Source: Actinomortierella ambigua (lineage: Eukaryota > Mortierellomycota > Mortierellomycetes > Mortierellales > Mortierellaceae). Taken from it: a DNA stretch of 60,566 nucleotides. Below the pieces are notes generated by a model that searched no databases, was not told where the DNA came from, and saw nothing but the letters and a program-made list of their open reading frames with translations. A program made the translations under genes and the position numbers. The DNA is taken from positions 1 to 60,566 of the forward strand of contig JAAAJB010000151.1 in the NCBI GenBank assembly GCA_016098155.1. The letters are read 5' to 3'. Shown here in pieces: positions 37,820-47,866 of this stretch (position 1 is its first letter; every line of letters begins with the position of its first letter).

Positions 37820-39413
37820 ATGGACAAAAGGAAGGATCCACCTACATCGGAGGGCGTGCTCATCAAGCGACAAAAACCTGAAGAATCAGACTCGCCAACC
37901 TCCAATGCCGTCACCATTCAAACAAAAGGCGCCAGTGGCGCATTAGTACAGAAGGTATGACGAACTGGAACACGCGCTCGACGACAGCGTGTGATCGGGG
38001 CAGGCGCAAGAGATTTTTTTTTATTCATGACAAGGAAACTTACAGGGTGCTTCTCAACGATTGTCCTACTACTAGGTGAAGCGGACGTCGGCACTAAAGG
38101 CCCCGATCATGCTACTCCAAGGACAGACTGCCGAGTTGTACACATGCAAGTTCAGCCCTTCTGGCGAGCACATTGCTTCGGCGGGCGCAGAAAGGAACAT
38201 TTGTAAGCGGAATTTCTTGACCCATAGCCGTGGCTGCGGTTACGACTATAACCATGACCAGCTATGAGCATTGGGGCTGAGGCTAGATATGACACCTCTC
38301 GGATGTTTTGATTTAACGCGTATCGGCTCTTTTTCCTCCTCCCCCACCCCCACTTCCCCAACTTAGATCTCTGGAACACTTATGGCGAGAGCATCAACTA
38401 TGGAGTCATCAAAGGACATACAGCAGCAATTGTGGAGCTCCATTGGTCAAGGAATGGAGAGTAAGTTGTTTCTCTTGCTCGCATAAATAATGGTTATATT
38501 GGAGTCAAATGAAACCTGAATCCTCACGAACTTGCATCGTCCCCTTTTTTTTCAATCCTAGTATGATCTTTACAGCCAGCGCAGACAAAACATGTGGCGT
38601 GTACGATGTTGAGACAGGAGAGCGCATCAAAAAGTTCAAAGGACATACCTCATTCGTCAACTCGTGTTCACCAGCACGGCGGGGGGTCGAGTTGTTGGCT
38701 AGTGGAGCGGACGATGGCTCTGTAAAGATTTGGGATCTCCGAGCTAAGGAGGCAGTGGAGAGCTTTGATTCCAGATATCAGGTCACTGCAGTCTCGTTCT
38801 CAGAAGCTGGCGATCTGGTGTTTGCAGGAGGCATCGACAACAAGGTGGTCGCATGGGACATGCGCAAGAAGGCAGTGTCGTACTCACTTGTCGGCCACAT
38901 GGACACTGTCACTGGCATGCAACTCTCGCCAGATGGAAACCAGCTCCTCACGAATGCCATGGATAACACTGTCCGAATCTGGGATGTCAAGCCTTTTGCT
39001 GTCAGCGGAACACGGTTGCTCAAAACATTTGAGGGAGCACCACATGGATTCGAAAAGAACCTGATCCGGCCGGCATGGTCCAAGGATGGCGCCATGATTG
39101 GTGTTGGCTCGGGCGACAGGTCGGTGACGATCTGGGATTCCGTCACGCGCAAGATCCTCTACAAGCTGCCTGGGCACAAGGGCTGTGTGAACGAAGTCGA
39201 CTTTCATCCCAAGGAGCCAATTGGTAAGGCGGTGTTTTGTGGAAAGGGTGTCCTGGATGACTGACTGTTTGAGTGGGGAGGAGAGTTTTTGACAATGCTG
39301 ACTTTTTTTTTTTTTTTTTTTCTTGGTTTCTTGGTGATTCTTGCCATGCTCTAGTTCTTTCGTGCAGTACGGACAAGACAATGTTCCTGGGCGAGATCAA
39401 TCCTGCCAAATAA
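37820..39413 (+). CDS. SNRNP40: U5 snRNP 40-kDa WD40 protein (SNRNP40 / Prp8-binding)
   Basis: Five exons: 37820-37954, 38076-38202, 38367-38460, 38562-39223 and 39355-39413; 358 aa. After a short charged N-terminus the protein is a seven-bladed WD40 propeller: LKAPIMLLQGQTAELYTCKFSP, KGHTAAIVELHWS, FKGHTSFVNSCSPARRG, DGSVKIWDLR, NAMDNTVRIWDVKPF, GAPHGFEKNLIRP and YKLPGHKGCVNEVDFHP. The blocks HTSFVNSC-PARRG, NAMDNTVR-WDV-PFA and FEKNL are characteristic of SNRNP40, a U5 snRNP component that binds Prp8 in the spliceosome. The start MDKRKDPP was preferred over an in-frame Met 15 codons upstream because of its likeness to the Lys/Arg-rich start of homologues. The last intron has a T19 run before its acceptor, and the stop codon overlaps an AATAAA. 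Confidence 0.93.
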
Positions 39414-39417
39414 TAAA
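39412..39417 (+). terminator. Poly(A) signal AATAAA overlapping the SNRNP40 stop codon
   Basis: The TAA stop (39411-39413) and AATAAA share two bases, so the 3' UTR may be extremely short. Confidence 0.5.
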
Positions 39418-39872
39418 GCTAGAGTTGTATACTGTACGTGCATCGTTCCCCAAGTTCGTGTCATGGATGAGCCATTTTTGATAAAAAAAAATCTGGCAGG
39501 AGAGGGGGGGGGGTCAGATATAACCAGTCCTTTAATGTACAGCCAGTTGCCAAGAGCTAGAGAACGCACGCGTGTTCACACATGCATATTCAACGAGGGG
39601 GGGGGGAACACAGGTGGGGAGGGGAATGTGAGTTTGCATTCCATGCTCCAGCATTGCACCACCACTACCACCTTCTCCTCATTCTCCCCCATTCGTCTTC
39701 TCTGTCCCACTTCCTTGTCACTGCACAGCACTCTGTTTCTCAACGGCCCCCCCTCCTACCCCCTCTCTCCTAACGCAGCTCTGCAAGAGCCGCTCCACGT
39801 TGTTATATACTACTGCACTTCTGCCATTTCCAACCACACCACACTCGACACCAGGCCTGTCTCATTTGTCAC
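39414..39872. other. Intergenic between SNRNP40 and the membrane-protein gene
   Basis: 459 bp with G-runs (39506 and 39597), then a C/T-rich stretch (39650-39780) of the kind that precedes other starts in this window. Probable promoter of the downstream gene. Confidence 0.45.
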
Positions 39873-41981
39873 ATGCTTGCCGTCGGGATTGCAACTTTGC
39901 TGCATGCAGCGGCCATGCTGAGCATGACAGGTGCCTTACCAGTCCTACCTGCCACTAATGGTAAGACTCCTTGCAAAGGACGTCCTCCCATGAATGCATG
40001 AATGGGTCCAAACGTCAGCGTTGTCCTCACACGTTTTGCTTCTCTTTCCGTTCGTTCCCGGGATGCCCAATCCTTTCACCCTACATCCTTCCCTCTCCCT
40101 TGGATCCCCCAGCAATGGTAAGTTGTACCCGTCTTGCCGATAATATATATTTTTTTTCCACCTGCACAGAAGCGAGTCCACAGCCTGTGGCAGGCTGTTG
40201 TCCATGTTGAACAAAGAGGGACTTGATCATGGGCACCATGCGAGGAGCACTGCCATCCAACTTGCTCACCGTACCTCTATTTACCATCCGCAGGCATTGC
40301 CACCCATGGGTGTGGCTGTCACTCCTCCTCGCCACCTTCCACATTCACCTGTTCGACACCATCAAAGTCCTTCGTTGGACTTGTTTCCCAATGATGTACA
40401 TGCCAGCAACTTTATTGACGATAAGCGTGTCCCACCCCCTGCAGGTAACAGAAAAAGAAGAAGAAAAGGAAGAAGTCAGTGAGATGGAAAGGAGAGACAA
40501 CCTGGGTTGGGCTCAGCTTGCTGCCGTACGTCTGGGTAGACATTACTTCTTTCCAACAGGAAAGGGCGCAGGACCCGGGGCAAAAGGGATGATGAAAGGA
40601 GGGAGAGGAAGGAACAGAATCATCCACCCGTCTATCGACCGTGCACAGCACATACCCGATCCACCACTTGGCTTTACAGCCCTCTTCTCTCTCCTTTTAC
40701 CACCTCAATCTTTTCTGTTGTTTAGTCAACCCCCAACAGGGTTCACACTCTTTTTGGCCTTGCTCTCCCCTTTGTCATCTGCACCCTTTGCTTCCTTTCC
40801 CTCGCCCTTTCTCTCTCCCCTTCTTCTTCGCTGCATTTCTTTCTACATTGCAAACTCAACAAAAGAAAAAAAAGCTGCTGCCCCAACCTCTCCGAACCCC
40901 TTTCTGTGGTTTCTTTTTTGTGTTGTGTTTTGTAATTCGCTACCTTTTGTTGTTTGTTGTTGCGCAATTAGGTGGACACATGGGAACCCTGTCCCTCAGT
41001 GTGCCGATCTTTATCACGTTGGTCTTTGTGCTGATTGTCCTGGCGACCATGGGCATTGCGCATTGCCTATATCGTCGCTATGCTCGCAATCTCGAACGAG
41101 CCTTTGGCATCCACAACAACAACAACAACAATCAAGTCGTCGGATCGTACACATGGCGCTTTTCCAACTACAACGACGTCTCAGACGAGGGTGGCCTTGG
41201 CGGCGATGGGCGTGGACGTGGACGTGGGCGTGGTCGAGGTCATCAAGACCCCACAGAGCGCGACCAACTTTTAGGCAATGATGATATCAACGACGATGGC
41301 AGTGATCCACAGTTTCAGGAACAACGGAGGAGGAGTACCTCGTACTACGATGCCAACCGGTCGCGGTCTGCTGCGCCGGTCGCGATCCAGACCGACATGC
41401 GAGGCCGCCCGATCTCGACCTGGTCCACAGCGAGCTCGGTGGCTGCCCAGCGTGGGGAGGAACTGTCGCGGTGGAGCAAACGAAGGGATGAGCTCATTGC
41501 GCAGTATGGTCAAGGGAAGGTCCTGTTGGCGAGCGGGGGTAGCGGGAGCAGCAGTCTCCTCCACCAGCAACACCAGCAGTACAATACCAATAGTGTGTAC
41601 TACAATTCGCTGACGGAGGGCCCTGAGGATATTGTGCAAGAAGAGGACGAAGAACAACAGCAAGATGAACAAGAGCAAGGTCAGGGAGGAAGAGGAGGAG
41701 GAGCAGGAGGAAAAGAAGGAGGGGCGAGTGAACAGCGCAACCACACTGGAGGATCAGACGCCGCCAAGGCGATGAGCCAGAACAAAGAAGAGGATCGCCA
41801 CCGACAACAAGTTTTGCATGGCGAGTATTCAGCGCTTGAGCAAGAGCAGCTGATGGAGGCGCTGCAACAAATGAAACACTACGAGCATGATACCACGTTT
41901 GGACGCGAACCTGCCGAGGCACCAGGCTCGGCTCTAGTGTCCTCGTCAAGTACCGAGTATGGAACTGGGATCCTGCCTTGA
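39873..41981 (+). CDS. Putative type I single-pass membrane protein with disordered cytosolic tail
   Basis: The model has three exons: 39873-39960, about 40184-40444 and 40972-41981 (about 452 aa). Exon 1 encodes a good signal peptide (MLAVGIATLLHAAAMLSMTG). Exon 2 gives a His/Pro-rich ectodomain ending SLDLFPNDVHASNFIDDKR, with a clear GTAACA donor. Exon 3 starts GHMGTLSLSVPIFITLVFVL, a single transmembrane helix, followed by basic CLYRRYARNLERAFG and a long Asn/Gln/Gly/Glu-rich tail containing an RG repeat and QTDMRGRPISTWSTAS. The exon 1-exon 2 join is unresolved: the strongest acceptor (40169) gives a stop in frame, so a weaker AG at 40183 was used. Topology resembles fungal wall sensors, but no WSC or other named domain is seen. 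Function unknown. Confidence 0.5.
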
Positions 41982-42539
41982 GAACATCAAGATATTGAAA
42001 ACACCCGGGAAAAAAAAAAAGAAAAGGACCCCCTCTTTCTCTTTCTTGACCACTCTTGAACGTCGTCGCACAGAAGCCTTCAACCCTCCCTTCCCCCTAA
42101 GAAAAAAAAACTGAATACTGTTTCCTCCAAGTCCTTTTTTCGGTTACACTGTGGTTAGCCATAGCTCCCCCTTTCCGTCTGTCTCCACGCCTACCCCACA
42201 TTTCTTCCTTGTACAAAAATATATATTATACTCAAAACTAAGATGTGGTTGACAACTAGGAGGCTAACGTTGTTATCCTCGTCCGGGATTGCTGCACCGG
42301 CGTTCATAGCAATAGGTGCCTGCGTTAGACGCTTGTACCGGCTGTCAGGAAGAATGGGTCATTGAGCGCGACCTTGGCCCTTTTCTCAGTTCATGATCGA
42401 CAGAAACGACCAAGTAAAGGAGAGAAAAGGACTGAGCGTTTGGCCGTCGAGAACGTCATCCAAATAATTAAAAAAAAAAAAGAAAGACACCGCTACCACC
42501 AGAAAAAAAACGAAGAGGATCCTCCTTCCCTCTTCTATT
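41982..42539. other. Convergent intergenic region
   Basis: 558 bp between the stops of two convergent genes, with several A-runs (42010-42021, 42102-42110, 42470-42482 and 42503-42510) and an ATATATTATA stretch near 42220 fitting poly(A) regions. No gene recognised. Confidence 0.5.
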
Positions 42540-45265
42540 TCATCGAGTCAAGAATGCAAAGTGTTGTTCATCGCTATCCATGCCAAGCTCGACTACCCTA
42601 CGGTTGAGGATGCCGCTGGTAAAGCTACTACTCATCGTCCCCACAAACTTGTCGGCCTCGCTGCACAACAGCTGCTCGACCAGACCCATCCAGTCCTTGA
42701 AGACAGCCAGATGTCCATAGCGGGTGTGGAAATGTGTGTCGATGAGATCGTCGGTCAGTACGGCCCCCAGGGATCGGAACGAGGCCAGCAGTGCTGGGTG
42801 GGTCTCGTCCGTCACCAGGAAGAACGTGGAGGGGTGAGATTGAACAACACCGCCAACGGCATCCGGTGGGCTGTTGTTGTTGATGTTGTTGTTGTTGCTG
42901 TGGCTGTGACCCTCCTTGTTTGTGGGCTCACGCTGAGAGGGTGGCGATGAAGATGACAAACTTGCCCGTGCCTGTGGCTGCTGCTCGTCTCCCGCTCCTG
43001 GTCCTGCTGGTGACGACGGAGAGGAAGATGATGGTGATGATGATTGATTGGAATCCTCGTCAGGAAGCAAGCCCGCCGAGCGCACGGCATCCTCCACGCG
43101 ACCCAGCATCCACCCATCGTCAAACTCCTGCCATCCATACCCATCCGTCACAAAGTCACCGCGACGGACGTGCATTGCGAGTCGTAGCCAATTCTTTTTG
43201 GAAGAAGAAGAAGAAGAAGAAGAAGAGGAGGATGAAGTAGAGGACTCCATCTTCTCCGTCCTTTGCTTATCGTGATCATCGTTGCCCTCCTGCTCCTCCA
43301 CCACCTCCTCCTCGCCCCTCTGCTCGGCTGGCAACAGCCGTTCTCGCAACCGTTCCCTCAAATACGCCGCGGCCTCATACACGACCGGCGCATACTTGAG
43401 ACCTCGGACCGCCAGGGTTCGATACCGCTCGGCGTCATCGCGACTGCCAAACGCGAGCGGGATCCAGCCCGTGACGTGGAATTGGCCTTCGATCGCCAGG
43501 ACACGTCGATCCTCGACCGATGAAGAATGGGAAGACGGCGAAGACGGCGAAGATGATGAAGCCGATGACGATGAAGAAGAGGATGATGAAGAAGAGAAAC
43601 CGAGTTCTTGGCAGAGACCGACATAGTTGGTGATCTTGCAGGTCGCAAAGCCGGGGAATCGAGCTTCCCCGGGGACGTCGTCGTCGTCGGCCGGTGGTTG
43701 GCATGTGGTCAGGTCTGGCTCAGGCCGATAGAGCGGTCGCTTCCGCTGCCGCCGATGACGATGATGATGACTCTCATCTGCGAGTGAGAGCGGTGGCGGT
43801 GGCGGGTGTAGATCGAAATCGACGGACCAATTGACTAGCTTGTGCAAGCCGCCACCACGGACGTCGTAAAATGCATAGAACGTTTTGCGCACGCGCCGCC
43901 TGTCCGATGCAATATCATGCTGCTGCTGCTGCTGCTGCTGCAGAGTGTCTGTATTATCGGAGATCTCGAGCTCGGGGATCGTGTCGACGAGCACGTTCCT
44001 GATCAGGTCGTCGACGTAGGGGGTATCGGGCCGTCCCGGCAGATACCATGAAGATCGCTTGATGCGGACAAAGTCGGCAGGGGCAAGACGAGGTTGTTGC
44101 TTTGCTGCTGCTGCTGATAGCCTGTGGTAGCGGTGGCCTGATGAGTGCTGCATCATGTCGTGTGGTGAAGGTATTGCGTCTTTTGATTCTTGAAAGGCTT
44201 GCTCTACCACCTGTCCTTGTTCCTGAGGTGTGGTGTCCACTTTGTCTCTACTGTCTCCTAGAACCTCGTCCTTGAAATTATAATCGCCGCCGCTGCCGTC
44301 GTCGTCGTCGTCGCCATCCCCTTCCCTTATAATGAATCCATTGCTGTCCTCTGCATTGATCTTGTCTGAACCACGACTATCAGCACCGGAATGACGGGCC
44401 TCAAGAACCCTTTGCCAATACGCAATCTGTGCAGCATACTCGTTGTCCAACAACGACACCCCCTTAGGTACCCCGACCACCCGCTCCATGAATGTCCGGA
44501 AATCCAGAACGCGCTGCTGTTGGTGTGGTGGTGACGACTGGTCACCGAGGTACCGATCGAGATGCGGCAGATCGAAGAAATAGCCCATCTCGAGTTCCAT
44601 GGTGCTCGCCTGAGGGTTGTGTCCAATGCGATCAAGTTGAAGAGGACTGGCGACTTGAAGGCACACTTTCAGATCGGCGCATTGTCGAATCCGTAAATGT
44701 GTCGGGATGACAAGCGTACGGTTTGATAAACCAGCAATGTATAACCCTCGTTCGAGCATGTACCTTTGGATTGAGAACGAGAGATTGTTGTGTGTGTGTT
44801 TTAGGATATTATCTGCCAGGAATCCAGGGCTCGAGTTGTTTCGCAATAAAAGATAACATCATTTTTTTTCTCCATCAGCCTTCCAATGTACCTCATATTG
44901 TTGAAGCCAAGCCAGGGACTATAATCCATCACGAGAAACCTTTCGTCGTCTGGGATCGCTCGTATCGGGAGCACCGTTTTGTCCTGCTGAATATACGGAC
45001 GGATATGCTGCCGGCGGTAGAAAGCACTAAAGGTGAAGCCACATGCTGCCAAGAGCAAAGCAACAGTGACTCTACTCCACAATGGTCGACGATTCTTGGC
45101 GGCTGTGGTGGCGCGTCGACGAGATTGCTTTTCCCGCTCGTATGGATGATCGCTTCCCCACGGATCTAGCTTGATATCTGAAAGATTGTTTTTGACAACA
45201 AGGTATTGACGCTTGCTGAGAGTCTGCTCTGCATGAGACAAGACTGTATTGACCCTTGGGCTCAT
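42540..45265 (-). CDS. GDP-fucose protein O-fucosyltransferase-like, type II membrane protein
   Basis: Two exons, 45265-44892 and 44763-42540, with a 128-nt intron; 865 aa. A basic cytosolic N-terminus precedes one membrane span (residues about 64-83, SRVTVALLLAACGFTFSAFY), giving a Golgi type II topology. The luminal part has the O-FucT-like start MDYSPWLGFNNMRYMLERG / LYIAGLSNRTLVIPTHLRI, a later LAMHVRRGDFVTDG (the HxRRxDF motif that binds the GDP-sugar) and a C-terminal DKFVGTMSSSFTSGILNRR. The intron cuts NNMR/Y. Unusually long disordered inserts (poly-Ser, poly-Gln, poly-Asp/Asn) separate the conserved blocks. Family assignment rests on these motifs; donor sugar and acceptor are not known. 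A longer start at 45379 is possible but adds a low-complexity leader. Confidence 0.7.
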
Positions 45266-45524
45266 CTTTGGGAGGGTGAGAGGGAGTGGTGTCAGAGGGG
45301 GAAAAAAGAAATGAAAGAATAGAGAGTGAAAGGTAAATTTATCACTTGTGTTCACCCACCTCCTCGCACTTGGTGTCAATGGGGATAAAGTTATGGCTGA
45401 ACGGATGCCTGCTCACATTCCAACCCCTATTGTGCATTTCATTTTGTCAAAACCATTTTTTTTTCTTCTACAGCACAAAAAAACATTGAAAAAGAAAAAA
45501 ATCTACTTCATACAAGAGTGAGGT

Positions 45525-47534
45525 TCAATGGCTGGATGGTAGCGCTTGGGAGACTGTATCACGAGGCTGTGGATAAACCGGATAGGGCCAGTGTCTAGAT
45601 CCTACAAAGTCTTTCTTGATCCATGCAAGCAGCCTAACCTTGCAGGTCGTAGGCAACTCCATCCTCAACCGATGCAAGTGCTTCTCATCCAGGCGCTTGC
45701 TATTGGTGTCACTGTTGGGCCGCTTATATCGCTTTGTTTGACGGCAGTCCTGGTAAAAGGTAATACTCTGCAGGTGTTTGAGCGCATGTACGCGCTCAAA
45801 AAAGTGCTTCTGAGGACATTTCCGGAGGCGGTGCCTGGCGTCTATGCAGAGGCAGCGGGTCGTGCTGGCAGTAGTGGTAATGGTAGTGGTAGTGGTGGTG
45901 GTCGTGGTGGCGGCGATATTGTTGTTGCTGGCACGGATGGCCTTGGTGTTTCGAGCTCCAGAGCCCGCTCGCCACCTCTTGGATGGAGGTGTAGATCCCA
46001 CCCCGATCATATCCATGTCCGTTGACTTGTTGCGCTTCTCCATTGGCAGCTGTCTTTGCAGACAAATCAGTTCGGGCAGACGGAGCGGGACATGGAACAC
46101 GCGCAGTCCACGGCACGCCCACGGCTTGGACTTGGTCGACAGCATACTCGCCAAGTTCAACAGGGAGCCTCCGCTGCCGACACGCACGGGTCGGATCTCA
46201 AGCTCCTCCAACTTTGGCGAGTGGATCAACAGCCCCTGCACGACTCGGTTGGATATTCGATACGCATCCGAGATCTTGAGTGTCTTCAGCGTCTTGGCAT
46301 GATGCCTTGTAATCTCCAGCACGGTCTGGGACCCGACCCGCGCGTCCTGCAAGGTGATGCACTCCAAGGGCAGAGACCTCGTCAGATGGATGGCCTTGAG
46401 GACGTCCGACTCGCTGCCATCTGCGGCCTCGACCTCACACCAACCGATAAGGGCAAGCGACTTTAGGAACTGGCCGCACCCATCGATGACCATGGCTTCG
46501 TCCATTACGACAGCACCCTTGCTGAACACATAGAGTGGTAGAGTGGCACTGGTCAAGAAGGGCGTGTGGCTGAGCAAGGTCGCCATCACGCGTGCCTGGG
46601 TTTCGTGGATCTCGAGATGTCTCAGCGCTGGGAACACGGGCTGTTGGGTGTAGCGATACGGGTGGTCGTATGGAGAGCGCCGCTCGGCGACGGGGTGAGG
46701 TGAGCGCAGGCGACGCTCAAGACCGGCCGTCGAATGCTGAAGGTGATCGGACCTCTCGAGGAATAGACTGAAAAAGCTCTGACTCTCGGTTACATTCTCT
46801 TGAGAATCTGTCCATGTTGTCGTAGTAGCGGCGCTGCTGCAGATGACTTGATCCACCATGACCCCCTTGTGCAGGATCAAGTCCCGGAGTCGCGGGCATA
46901 GATTGCCAATCTCTCGCATCGCGTTCCAAGTCAGGCCTGCAATCGACACCAACTCGAGACGTAGAAGATGGGCGCCACAGGGCGTCCGAAGAACGTCCAA
47001 TATAGAGTGACGCCAGGCCGCCAGGGCGCCTTCGGTCCAAATCAACTCCTTGAGCTTGCTGGCGCCTGTGATCAGCTGCAGTACAAAGGACCAGTCTATG
47101 CCTGGGTAAGGGTGGATGTACAGTCGGGCCAGATGCCTGCTAGACAAAAGAAGCAGATCCTTGATCTCCGTCGAGAGTGGTTCAGGAAGGGGAGCGGGAC
47201 CGAGGGTGTGGTCCCCTGACAATGTTACAATGGTGAATGCTTTCAACTTATCTGGGTGAAACTTGAATGAGCGAAGAGCAGGCTGCGGTCGACCGTTGGT
47301 GGGCTCCAACAGCCTCTTGAGACGCTTGCGCAATACATCTAGATCGTCGACAACATACCCCTCCTTGTTGATTCTAAATCGGCAGGACGTCTCCAAGTGC
47401 CGGCCTGTAAAGTGCACGAAAACCGAGTACCACTGCTTACAGACAACTAAGCAGCTGTCGAGATCGTCCAGCGTCAAAAACTCTGCAATCTGTGCTGCGA
47501 TCTCTGGGATTTGGAAAGGAGATATGCGGTCCAT
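45525..47534 (-). CDS. F-box / leucine-rich-repeat-like protein
   Basis: Single exon, 669 aa from MDRISPFQIPEIAAQIAEFL. Residues 5-50 form an F-box (IPEIAAQIAEFLTLDDLDSC, then LVVCKQWYSVFVHF), the Skp1-binding part of SCF ubiquitin ligases. The rest contains leucine-rich, AMN1-like stretches (LKELIWTEGAL, LRRLELVSIAGL, LEELEIRPVRVG) that would recognise a substrate, and a basic C-terminus ending near YPQPRDTVSQALP. A low-complexity Asn/Thr insert (poly-Thr around 45875-45900) interrupts the C-terminal half. The Met at 47534 was chosen because it begins the F-box; 32 more codons are open upstream but contain no family sequence. Target unknown. Confidence 0.8.
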   Translation of the reverse strand: MDRISPFQIPEIAAQIAEFLTLDDLDSCLVVCKQWYSVFVHFTGRHLETSCRFRINKEGYVVDDLDVLRKRLKRLLEPTNGRPQPALRSFKFHPDKLKAFTIVTLSGDHTLGPAPLPEPLSTEIKDLLLLSSRHLARLYIHPYPGIDWSFVLQLITGASKLKELIWTEGALAAWRHSILDVLRTPCGAHLLRLELVSIAGLTWNAMREIGNLCPRLRDLILHKGVMVDQVICSSAATTTTWTDSQENVTESQSFFSLFLERSDHLQHSTAGLERRLRSPHPVAERRSPYDHPYRYTQQPVFPALRHLEIHETQARVMATLLSHTPFLTSATLPLYVFSKGAVVMDEAMVIDGCGQFLKSLALIGWCEVEAADGSESDVLKAIHLTRSLPLECITLQDARVGSQTVLEITRHHAKTLKTLKISDAYRISNRVVQGLLIHSPKLEELEIRPVRVGSGGSLLNLASMLSTKSKPWACRGLRVFHVPLRLPELICLQRQLPMEKRNKSTDMDMIGVGSTPPSKRWRAGSGARNTKAIRASNNNIAATTTTTTTTTITTTASTTRCLCIDARHRLRKCPQKHFFERVHALKHLQSITFYQDCRQTKRYKRPNSDTNSKRLDEKHLHRLRMELPTTCKVRLLAWIKKDFVGSRHWPYPVYPQPRDTVSQALPSSH

Positions 47535-47866
47535 TTTCTCAAAGTGGGAAAAAGACGGTAGGATGGTGGAAAACGAGCTGGAGTTTGAGCCAGATAACAA
47601 TGGTAATGGTAAAGAGCACAAAGTGAACACAGAGTGGGTGCGAGTTGGTGAAAGAAGGCTAAGCAGCGCCTTTTATACAGCAAGCAGTCATCCACCGTGG
47701 AAAAAAAAAGGCAACCAAGCAAGCAGCTATCCACCATGGAAGCCATCAGTAGAGTGGCTCCTTGTCACCGCTTTTCATTCGACAAAATCAAAATGTGGTT
47801 CAATTTTGCCGCAATCTTTATTTCACGTCGCCACAGAAGATTTAGTGGCGCCTCTAATCGTCCATT
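47535..47866. promoter_or_regulatory. F-box gene promoter / Rpn3 3' region
   Basis: 332 bp, including a minus-strand TATAAAA at 47671-47677, 137 bp upstream of the F-box start. Nothing else recognised. Confidence 0.5.

Noticed and set aside
37607..37873. 88-codon minus ORF upstream of SNRNP40
   Set aside because: Overlaps the SNRNP40 first exon and promoter, with no domain or Cys spacing like the neighbouring small ORFs.
40223..41281. 352-codon plus-strand ORF overlapping the membrane-protein gene
   Set aside because: Runs through a clear intron and out of frame with the TM and tail; the frame used in the model has the better signals.
43202..43240. Short tandem GAA/GAG array considered as a CRISPR-like or minisatellite feature
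   Set aside because: It is the poly-Ser coding part of the fucosyltransferase-like gene; no spacers or longer repeat unit.
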